From: Chromatiales bacterium
GTDB lineage: Bacteria > Pseudomonadota > Gammaproteobacteria > CAMYNG01
NCBI GenBank assembly: GCA_027021685.1
Contig: JALUTW010000216.1
Coordinates: forward strand, 1-11,395
Direction of reading: 5' to 3'
Length of the DNA stretch: 11,395 bases
Positions 1-5,906 of the stretch are shown here, in pieces; the first letter of the stretch is position 1; each line of letters starts with the position of its first letter. Made by a program: the position numbers and the translations under genes. The notes under the pieces are model-generated. The model was not told the origin of the DNA and made no database searches. It saw only the letters and a list, made by a program, of their open reading frames with translations.

Positions 1-34
1 TCTCATATCGGCGTCCGGTGGCGAAACGTTACGG

Positions 35-2089
35 CTACCGGCTACCGTTCGTCTGGCGGGCCCCGGGCAGGCTCGCGAGCTGCTGGGCCAGGAAGGTGCT
101 GGTGGACTGAAGCTGCGCCAGCATGGTATCCAGCGCCGTGAACTGCGCCAGCAGGCGCTGCTCCAGCCGGTCCAGGCGCTCGGCCAGTTTCAGCCGCTCG
201 TCGCCGATGTCCTCGATGCGCTCGTTGAGGATGTCGGTGCGCGAGTCCAGCAGACCGTCGGACTCCAGCATGTTCTCCAGCAGCGTGCTCACGGTGTCCG
301 CGACCCCGCGGCTGACCGTGACCGTGCCCCGGGCACCGGTCGTGCCGCCGGTGACGGTGAGGGAAATGCCCGCCGCCTTGCCCGAGCCGGTGAGCACCTG
401 GCCGCTGCCGGTGGCCGTCACTCCGCCGATGGTGCCCGCCACATCCACGCCGGTGGTCCCGGCGCCGACGCTGAATCCGAGGTCGGCCGCGGTGTTGGTG
501 TCCACGGAAACGAACTCCACCGTTGATGCCGAACCGTAGCGGTCGGAGGTCACCACGAACCGGTTGTTGGCGGCGTCATGGGTCACCGTGACGGAGACAC
601 CGGCGTCCTTGAGCGCCTGGTCGCCGTTGATGCGGGCCTGGATCTCCGCCGCCAGCGCGGCGCCGGAAGTGTAGCTGCCCTGGGTCAACAGGATGGACCC
701 GGACTGGATCCCGTCGACCTTGATCGTGAAGCCGTCGTTGTCAGCGTCGATGACCAGCGGCGTGGTGCTGAAATCGGCCGGCAGCACCCCTGCTCCATTG
801 TAGTAACCCCGGGCGGCCAGGGTGGTGATGGAAACCGCGTAGGTACCCGCGGCGGCCTCCGCCCCCGGGGCCGACGGCTCGATGAACCGGTCCGTGGCGC
901 TGGCCGCGGCCGCAAACAGCCGGCCCACTGAGTCAGGGTCGGCCGAGAGCGCATCCTGGAGTTTGCTGCTGTCGAGAGCCAGCTTGCCGTCGCTGCCCGT
1001 GCGGATGCCGATGTCGGCCAGGGACTGGTAGGGCCCGCTCAGGTTGGGCACCGCCGCGAACAGGTTGCGCCGGAGCTGGCTTTCCACCGTCCGAACAGTG
1101 GCATCTCCCAGCAGCACGCCGCCGGTGCCGGTCTCCGGATCGTAACCGGAGAGATCGTCGATGGTCTGGGCCAGGCTGTTGTAGGCCTCGACGAAGGTCT
1201 CGATCTTGGACCGCGCGCCGCCGGTATCGCGCGTCACCGACACCCCAACCGCAGTGCCGGGTGAGGCCTTGACCAGCTCCAGCGTGACACCTTCGATGGC
1301 ACTGGTGACCGAGTTGGTCGCACTGGTGACGGTGAGCCCGTCGATGATCAGCTCGGCATCCTGGGCCGCCACGGTCTCGGTGAGGTTCCTGCCGCTGCCC
1401 GCCGTCGCCGCCGGGTCGTAGGCGAACTGCGACAGGCCGGCGTTGTCCGTGTCGTTGCCGTCGCCGTCGGTGACGGTGATCTCCAGGCTGTTGGCGGCGC
1501 CGCTGTACTGTGACACGAACACCAGCCGGTAGCCGGTGCCGTCGTTGACGATGTTGGCGGTGACGCCGATGTCCGCGTTGTTCACCGCATCGCGGATGCC
1601 CTCCAGGCTGGAATCGGCGGCGTCGATGGTGACGGTGGCCGTGGCCCGCTCCGGGTTGACGGTGAAGGTGCCGCCGCTGAAGGTCCCGAAGCGGAAGGTG
1701 AGCGTGCCGCCGTTGCCGCCGGTGGCCGACGAGGTGGTGTCGGCGAATGCCGCCGAGGCCAGCTTGTGGGCCTGGGCGAGCTTCTCCACCGAGATGGAAT
1801 AGTCGGCGTTCGCCGCGGTCCGGGATGCCGTGACCTTGAGGATTCCGGTGTCGGTGGAAGTGGCACGCCGGTCCTGGAAGGCGCTCAGGTCGGCCAGCGC
1901 CGAGAGGGCCGCCTCGACCTCCGACACCGCGCTCTTGAATGTGCCCAGGGCCGAGAGTTCGGCCTGCAGGCGCGCCTCCCTGCGATCCAGGCGCGCGGTC
2001 GCCGGCTGGCCCTCGGCCGCCAGCAACTGGTCCACCAGGCCGCGGATGTCCAGCCCCGATCCCAGTCCCGGTGATGAAATGGTCGCCAT
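35..2089 (-). CDS. fliD: Flagellar filament cap protein FliD (HAP2), long form
   Basis: FliD sits at the filament tip and folds exported flagellin subunits into place; in some species it also binds mucin. The N-terminus MATISSPGLGSGLDIRGLVD (residues 1-20) is the classic FliD start and fixes the ATG. It is followed by a coiled-coil stretch (about 25-70), and the C-terminal coiled coil (about 600-675) has DGLLDSRTDILNERIEDI near 611-628. The protein has 684 residues, against roughly 450-480 in Salmonella or Pseudomonas. The excess is an insertion at about 398-597 that starts with a second GTYAVSITTLA strand and contains a flagellin-IN-like segment (about 478-530). The gene is last in fliC-flaG-fliD. 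Its best Shine-Dalgarno match, GGAGG at 2104-2108, is 14 bases from the ATG, which is rather far, and no alternative start is visible. Identity is certain from sequence; the role is known from the family. Confidence 0.97.
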   Translation of the reverse strand: MATISSPGLGSGLDIRGLVDQLLAAEGQPATARLDRREARLQAELSALGTFKSAVSEVEAALSALADLSAFQDRRATSTDTGILKVTASRTAANADYSISVEKLAQAHKLASAAFADTTSSATGGNGGTLTFRFGTFSGGTFTVNPERATATVTIDAADSSLEGIRDAVNNADIGVTANIVNDGTGYRLVFVSQYSGAANSLEITVTDGDGNDTDNAGLSQFAYDPAATAGSGRNLTETVAAQDAELIIDGLTVTSATNSVTSAIEGVTLELVKASPGTAVGVSVTRDTGGARSKIETFVEAYNSLAQTIDDLSGYDPETGTGGVLLGDATVRTVESQLRRNLFAAVPNLSGPYQSLADIGIRTGSDGKLALDSSKLQDALSADPDSVGRLFAAAASATDRFIEPSAPGAEAAAGTYAVSITTLAARGYYNGAGVLPADFSTTPLVIDADNDGFTIKVDGIQSGSILLTQGSYTSGAALAAEIQARINGDQALKDAGVSVTVTHDAANNRFVVTSDRYGSASTVEFVSVDTNTAADLGFSVGAGTTGVDVAGTIGGVTATGSGQVLTGSGKAAGISLTVTGGTTGARGTVTVSRGVADTVSTLLENMLESDGLLDSRTDILNERIEDIGDERLKLAERLDRLEQRLLAQFTALDTMLAQLQSTSTFLAQQLASLPGARQTNGSR

Positions 2090-2200
2090 GGCGCGAAGAT
2101 CTGCCTCCGCCGGCGCCGGATGGAGATGGCGGCGCCCGGCTATGGTTCCGGTGGCCGGTCCCGTGCCGGCCGGTTTACGCTCGGTTGTCCGCTTGCAAAT

Positions 2201-2216
2201 CCGGGGCCAACCCCGG
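2201..2216 (-). terminator. Hairpin just after flaG, possible weak terminator
   Basis: CCGGGG and CCCCGG form a perfect 6-bp stem with a 4-base loop, beginning three bases past the flaG stop codon. On the transcribed strand it is followed by ATTTGC, so the U-run is poor. It could be a partial terminator or a 3'-end stabiliser that lowers fliD expression relative to flaG. The rest of the 129-base flaG-fliD gap is G+C-rich with no convincing promoter. Confidence 0.4.
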
Positions 2217-2218
2217 CG

Positions 2219-2566
2219 TCAGGCGCGTTCTTCCAGCAGCGCACCCTTGACCTGGTCCTGCAGGACGCGGGCGATGGCCAGGATCTCCTCGGGCGGGATC
2301 TGGCGGATCACCTCGTCGCTCTGCGGATCGACGACCTTGATGACCGTGCGGCCGCTGTCGTCGTCCACCGAGAACTGCAGGCTGCGGTTCAGGGTCTGAA
2401 CGTAGTCGTTGAGCTCGCTGACGGCCTGCTCCAGCTCCGCCGGGGCCGGCGGGCGGTTGCCGCCGGCGGCAGGCTCCCGCCGGGTGGCGGCGGCCGCACT
2501 CCCCTCGGCCCCAGTGGTTCGGGGCGGAGGCACGGACTGGATGCTGGTGACGAGTTCCGGTTTCAT
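2219..2566 (-). CDS. flaG: FlaG family flagellar protein
   Basis: FlaG is a small flagellar accessory protein encoded beside flagellin in many polar flagellates; in several species its loss changes filament length. Its exact mechanism is not settled. The product has 115 residues. The first 45 or so are low-complexity, rich in Ala, Pro, Gly and Arg, and probably disordered. The conserved FlaG domain fills about 45-112: a helix (ELEQAVSELNDYVQTLNRSL), then LQFSVDDDSGRTVIKVVD, then the hallmark EVIRQIPPEEILAI (about 85-98). The ATG at 2566 is preceded by GGGGGT nine bases upstream, a fair Shine-Dalgarno. It lies 78 bases after fliC, across a strong hairpin, and 129 bases before fliD, so it is probably read mainly by read-through from the flagellin promoter. 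Confidence 0.95.
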   Translation of the reverse strand: MKPELVTSIQSVPPPRTTGAEGSAAAATRREPAAGGNRPPAPAELEQAVSELNDYVQTLNRSLQFSVDDDSGRTVIKVVDPQSDEVIRQIPPEEILAIARVLQDQVKGALLEERA

Positions 2567-2585
2567 GACTGCTTACCCCCGTCGT

Positions 2586-2632
2586 TCTGAAAGTTCGCCC
2601 GGGGTCCCTCCCGGGCGCTGCCTCCTTTCAGA
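2586..2632 (-). terminator. Two-tier hairpin between fliC and flaG (attenuator or partial terminator)
   Basis: Between the fliC stop and the flaG start lies a perfect 8-bp inner stem (2596-2603 with 2610-2617, CGCCCGGG/CCCGGGCG, 6-base loop). It is nested in a second perfect 8-bp outer stem (2586-2593 with 2625-2632, TCTGAAAG/CTTTCAGA). The transcript side has only a short AACTTT stretch after the inner stem, so this is not a textbook intrinsic terminator. The position, right after a gene that must be made in thousands of copies and before genes needed in few, suggests attenuation or protection of fliC mRNA. That role is inferred. Confidence 0.6.
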
Positions 2633-2644
2633 TGACGTCCCGGC

Positions 2645-4045
2645 CTACTGCAGCAGGGCCAGCACGTTCTGCGGCAGGACGTTGGCCTGGGCCAGCATGG
2701 CCACGCCGGCCTGCTGCAGGATCTGGGCCCGCGTCAGGTTGGCGGTCTCCTGGGCGAAGTCCGCGTCGCGGATACGCGAGCGGGCGGCCTCGAGGTTCTC
2801 TACCGTCACCGACAGGTTGGAAATGGTGGACTCGAAGCGGGTCTGCACCGCACCCAGCTCGGCGCGCAGGCCATTGACCTGCTGCAGGGCGAAGTCGAGC
2901 GCCAGCAGTGCGTCATTGGCATTGTCCCGGGTCAGGACATTCACGCTGTTGAGCGCCTGCTTGGTCAGGGTCTGGGCACCGGATGACAAGCCAAGGGCCG
3001 TGATTTCCGTCCCAGCCAGAGTGATGCTGCCCTCCACTTCCGTCGCCAGGATGATGCCGGCCATGTAGGTTTCTGTGGTGCCGTTACCGCCGCCGTCCAC
3101 GTCGATGACGCTAGCATTGCTGGTCGCCAGGACGATGTCGGAGCCATCGGTGTTGCTCAGCACAAGCCCCCCCGATCCCCCAGCGGAAGCGGTGACGCCC
3201 GTCTGCACGGAAAGTGCATTTATCTGGTCCACCGCCTGATCAATGCTTGTGCCCGAACTAATAACGATGTCGACATTGTTGATGGTGAGCGTGGCGCCAT
3301 TCGTGCCTGTGTCGTAGTTCAATTCGGGCGTCGTGACGGTCTTGGCCTTGAGGGCCTGCACGCCGGAGTCCGCCTGGACCAGGTTGATCGCATCGATCAC
3401 ATCGTCCACGGTGGGATTCGATGCCGCGATCACGTCGGCCAGGTCGACGGATACACCATTGACCTTCACGTCATTGGTGGTGAGGGTTGACGACAGCCCG
3501 GTGAGCGTGACACTGCTCCCCTCGACCGATGCCGCTCCCAGCACCGATGCCCGGGAATCCACTCCGGAGACGCTGATCGTCTGGTTCTGGTTGGCGCCCA
3601 CCTGGAACACCAGGGTGCTCAGCGAGCCGTCCAGCACCTTCTGGCCGTTGAACTCGGTGGCGTTGGCCACGCGGTTGACCTCGGCGATGAGCGCCTGCAC
3701 CTCGTTGTTGAGCGCCTGGCGGTCGCTGGCCGAGTTGCTGTCGTTGGCCGACTGCACGGCCAGCTCGCGGATGCGCTGCAGGGCATCGCCCACGGTGGAC
3801 AGCGCGCCCTCGGCGGTCTGAGCGAAGGAGATGCCGTCGTTGGCGTTGCGGATGGCCTGGTTGAGGCCGCGGATCTGGGTGGTCATGCGCTCGGAGATGG
3901 CAAGACCGGCGGCATCATCCTTGGCCGAGTTGATGCGCAGGCCCGAGGACAGGCGCTGCAGGGAGGTCTGCAGGCTGTTCTGCGACCTGTTCAGGTTGCG
4001 CTGCGCGTTGAGCGAAGCGATGTTGGTGTTGATGACCTGAGCCAT
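2645..4045 (-). CDS. fliC: Flagellin, main filament subunit
   Basis: Flagellin is exported through the hollow flagellum and polymerises into the filament. The 466-residue product has the conserved N-terminal D0/D1 (about 1-170: MAQVINTNIASLNAQRNLNR, SSGLRINSAKDDAAGLAI) and C-terminal D1/D0 (about 363-466: LEAARSRIRDADFAQETANL, ending VLPQNVLALLQ). The segment QRIRELAVQSAN (90-101) corresponds to the D1 surface recognised by TLR5 in other flagellins. The middle (about 171-362) is variable and carries two flagellin-IN-like repeats: DVKVNGVSVDLADV... (about 192-236) and TLTINNVDIVISSGT... (about 252-306). The DNA there is visibly lower in G+C than the flanks. There are no cysteines. A strong GAGGAG lies 8 bases before the ATG, and a sigma-28-type promoter lies about 105 bases upstream. 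It is the only flagellin in the window. Confidence 0.98.
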   Translation of the reverse strand: MAQVINTNIASLNAQRNLNRSQNSLQTSLQRLSSGLRINSAKDDAAGLAISERMTTQIRGLNQAIRNANDGISFAQTAEGALSTVGDALQRIRELAVQSANDSNSASDRQALNNEVQALIAEVNRVANATEFNGQKVLDGSLSTLVFQVGANQNQTISVSGVDSRASVLGAASVEGSSVTLTGLSSTLTTNDVKVNGVSVDLADVIAASNPTVDDVIDAINLVQADSGVQALKAKTVTTPELNYDTGTNGATLTINNVDIVISSGTSIDQAVDQINALSVQTGVTASAGGSGGLVLSNTDGSDIVLATSNASVIDVDGGGNGTTETYMAGIILATEVEGSITLAGTEITALGLSSGAQTLTKQALNSVNVLTRDNANDALLALDFALQQVNGLRAELGAVQTRFESTISNLSVTVENLEAARSRIRDADFAQETANLTRAQILQQAGVAMLAQANVLPQNVLALLQ

Positions 4046-4053
4046 TGTGAATG

Positions 4054-4059
4054 CTCCTC
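4054..4059 (-). promoter_or_regulatory. Strong Shine-Dalgarno of fliC
   Basis: GAGGAG on the minus strand, 8 bases before the fliC ATG, is the strongest ribosome site in the filament operon. This fits the high translation needed for flagellin and confirms the start at 4045. Confidence 0.8.
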
Positions 4060-4075
4060 ACACGTCGTGCCCGGG

Positions 4076-4088
4076 CCGGACGGTCCGG
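4076..4088 (-). other. Hairpin in the fliC 5' leader
   Basis: CCGGA and TCCGG form a 5-bp stem with a 3-base loop inside the predicted leader, about 17 bases upstream of the Shine-Dalgarno. It leaves the ribosome site free. A 5'-end stem could stabilise the flagellin mRNA, but this is inference and short G+C stems are frequent in DNA of this composition. Confidence 0.3.
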
Positions 4089-4149
4089 GTCTGGTTTGTC
4101 ACACAGCGGACATGCTTCCCGATGGAAACAATCACCGCTCCCGCAATCC

Positions 4150-4176
4150 ATAGCGTCCGGCGGCGGGGAAGCTTTA
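4150..4176 (-). promoter_or_regulatory. Sigma-28 (FliA)-type promoter of fliC
   Basis: On the minus strand TAAAGCTT (4169-4176) is followed after exactly 11 bases by GACGCTAT (4150-4157). The enterobacterial FliA consensus is TAAAGTTT-N11-GCCGATAA, so the -35 matches 7 of 8 bases, the -10 matches 5 of 8, and the spacing is ideal. Transcription would start near 4143 and give a leader of about 98 bases. Class III flagellin promoters of this type are normally silent until FlgM is exported through the finished hook. The match is seen in the sequence; the use by FliA is inferred. Confidence 0.75.
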
Positions 4177-4281
4177 GGGAGGGGATCCCAGTCACCTCCC
4201 GGGATAAAATCCGAGTGATTTCAATGAGTTGAAGATTGATTGCGGGCGGGTACCCGGCACGGCCGCGTCTTCGTTGACCGT

Positions 4282-4445
4282 GGGAGCGACCCCTGGTCGC
4301 GAACGTCCGGCCGCGAAGGGCTCTCCACCGTCGTCATTCGCGCCGCGGCGGCGCTCCGACGAGTTGAACAACATGGTGCAGGAGCGGCCCCGGGCCGCGA
4401 ATGCTGAACGCGGCACACCCCTTCGCGGCGGGGCGCCGCCCCTGC
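4282..4445. repeat. Cluster of four REP-like palindromic units in alternating orientation
   Basis: Four units share the frame GGAGCG-stem-loop-CGCGAA: 4282-4303 (+), 4337-4357 (-), 4380-4403 (+) and 4422-4445 (-; here GGGGCG). Each folds as a 6-bp stem with a 3-base loop: GCGACC/GGTCGC, GCGCCG/CGGCGC, GCGGCC/GGCCGC and GCGGCG/CGCCGC. The stem bases differ but pairing is always kept. The alternating orientation is the layout of bacterial interspersed mosaic elements (REP clusters), and the GGAGCGGC...GCCGCGA core resembles extragenic repeats I know from Pseudomonas and relatives. They are probably spread by a REP-associated (RAYT) transposase encoded elsewhere. The array sits upstream of the fliC promoter and could also serve as the 3' boundary of the flg transcript. 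Confidence 0.8.
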
Positions 4446-4487
4446 GGATAGAACAAAATCCCTCGTGGCGGTGTGTCCGGTGCACAC

Positions 4488-4617
4488 CCCCTCACCCCTG
4501 TCCCTCTCCCCCGCGATGCGGGGGAGAGGGGGATGACAAAACCACCGCGGCATCAAAGCTGCGCCGCGTGTGAAACAACGGTCCCCTCTCCCGCCGGGAG
4601 AGGGACAGGGTGAGGGG
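4488..4617. repeat. Inverted pair of C/T-rich / G/A-rich palindromes
   Basis: Two hairpins form an outer inverted repeat. The left one (4502-4530) is a perfect 13-bp stem of CCCTCTCCCCCGC with a GAT loop. The right one (4584-4604) is a 9-bp stem of CCCTCTCCC with a GCC loop. In addition, 4488-4510 is the inverse complement of 4596-4617 apart from one extra C, so the two copies face each other across about 50 bases. This CCCTCACCCC...CCCTCTCCC type is a common non-coding repeat of Beta- and Gammaproteobacteria and is a different family from the units at 4282-4445. Lying just past flgL, it may stop or protect the flg mRNA. Confidence 0.75.
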
Positions 4618-4702
4618 ATCGAAATATGGTTTTTTTCCTGCCCGCACGACCCCCCGTCCTGCACTCTCGTGCCGGGAATCCGGTTACGCCGTGCCGCCAG
4701 CC

Positions 4703-5902
4703 CTACCGCAGGAAGTTGAACAGGGACAGGTTCTGCACCCGGATGAAGGCCTGCTGGGCGGCCTGGAGGCCGGTGAGCTGGAGGTTGAGGCGGCTGACGG
4801 CCTCGGCGTAGTCCAGGTCACCGATGAGGGACAGGGTCTCGTCCAGGGCCAGGATCTGATCCTCGTTGTTGCGCACCTGGGCGTCGATGGCGTTGAGCCG
4901 GGCGCCCACGCTGGTGCGCACGTTGGTGATGTTCTCCTCGGCCTGGTCCAGGTCGGCCAGCACCCGGTTGATGGCATTGTGGCGGGCGGTGGGGTCGGTA
5001 TCCTCCAGTGCCAGGGCCAGATTCTGCACCGTGGTGAAGAGATCCTGGTTGGCCGCGGGACTGACGGTGAAGGTGTCGCCGTCGGCGGGGGTGCCGGTGA
5101 TGCTCACCACCACTCCGTTGAAGCTGATTTCGGCCCCTTCCACGTAGGGTGTGCCGGCGGGAACGACGTTGCCCGACACGGCGCCGTCCACCTGGTAGGT
5201 GACGGGATCCGTGGGCAGGGCCTGGGTGAAGGTGATGGTGTAGGTGTCGGGCACGAAGGCGGGAGTGGCGGTGCCGGCATCGATGATGCCGGTGCCGGTG
5301 TTGCCGGCGCCGTCGGCGGTGGTGAAGGTGCCGTTGCCGTTGCGGATGGCGCGGAACACCGCGGTGCCGGAATCGGTGTCCTGTACCTCGCGGCCGGGGC
5401 CGATGGCGATCATGCGCGTACCGTCGTCGCCGTAGTAGTCGAAGCCGCCGCTGTTGTTGGCGGCAAAGGGCCGTACGTTGCCCTGGAAGCCGGCAAACAG
5501 ATAGTCGCCGTTGTTGTCGCGGGTGTTGGCCAGGCCCAGGAGCTGATCGACGATCTGGCGCACCTCCTGGGCCAGCGAACGTCGGTCGGTATCGGACAGG
5601 GTGTCGTTGTTGCCCTGCACCGCCAGCTCGCGCACCCGCACCAGGGCGTCGCTCACCGCACCGAGCGTACTTTCCTCCAGCGCCAGCCGGGCCCGGGCGG
5701 CATCGGCGTTGAGCTGGAAGCGCTCGGTGAGTTCACGGGTCTGCTTGAGGTCCAGCAGGGTGGCCGAGGCCACCGGATCGTCCGCCGGGGTGAGAATGCG
5801 CCGGCCCGTGGCCACCTGGAGCTGGGTGCGCGAGAGCTTCGACTGCTGGTCCAGCAGGGCATTGGTGGCGGAGAAATGCATCTGGCTGGTGGAAATGCGC
5901 AT
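4703..5902 (-). CDS. flgL: Flagellar hook-filament junction protein FlgL (HAP3)
   Basis: FlgL is the second of the two junction rings between hook and filament and gives the surface on which flagellin starts to polymerise. The 399-residue product starts MRISTSQMHFSATNALLDQQ and has the flagellin-like N-terminal helices with TGRRILTPADDPVASATLL (about 32-50) and RVRELAVQGNNDTLSD (about 89-104). The C-terminal helix has YAEAVSRLNLQLTGLQAAQQ (365-384) and ends NLSLFNFLR. The middle (about 219-283) is a beta-rich insertion, YTITF...ISFNGVVVSITG...GDTFTVSP, that resembles two segments of FlgK. Its ATG lies only 4 bases after the flgK stop, with AGAGGA overlapping the flgK end, so translation is probably coupled. 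It is the last gene of the flg block; the repeats at 4282-4617 follow. Confidence 0.97.
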   Translation of the reverse strand: MRISTSQMHFSATNALLDQQSKLSRTQLQVATGRRILTPADDPVASATLLDLKQTRELTERFQLNADAARARLALEESTLGAVSDALVRVRELAVQGNNDTLSDTDRRSLAQEVRQIVDQLLGLANTRDNNGDYLFAGFQGNVRPFAANNSGGFDYYGDDGTRMIAIGPGREVQDTDSGTAVFRAIRNGNGTFTTADGAGNTGTGIIDAGTATPAFVPDTYTITFTQALPTDPVTYQVDGAVSGNVVPAGTPYVEGAEISFNGVVVSITGTPADGDTFTVSPAANQDLFTTVQNLALALEDTDPTARHNAINRVLADLDQAEENITNVRTSVGARLNAIDAQVRNNEDQILALDETLSLIGDLDYAEAVSRLNLQLTGLQAAQQAFIRVQNLSLFNFLR

Positions 5903-5906
5903 GACG

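Noticed and set aside
1..6. ATG on the minus strand at 4-6, possible start of fliS
   Set aside because: fliS is expected after fliD, and the ATG is 28 bases past the fliD stop, but only two codons are visible and there is no clear Shine-Dalgarno.
2152..2169. Sigma-54-like GGCACG-N4-CGGCC on the minus strand before fliD
   Set aside because: The -24 half looks fair but the -12 half lacks TT; G+C-rich DNA gives such partial matches often. A dedicated fliD promoter is not supported.
4282..4617. CRISPR array
   Set aside because: The repeats alternate in orientation, differ in sequence and have uneven spacing, which fits REP-like elements and not direct repeats with spacers.
4630..4636. Run of seven T on the plus strand after the 4584-4604 hairpin
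   Set aside because: It would terminate plus-strand transcription, but it lies about 25 bases past the stem and no plus-strand gene exists here.
4221..4664. Open frames of 61 to 147 codons on both strands in the flgL-fliC gap
   Set aside because: They run straight through the palindromic repeats and give low-complexity translations (for example PSPCPSPGGRGD and GERDRGEG) typical of REP-like DNA; they have no Shine-Dalgarno and no family resemblance.
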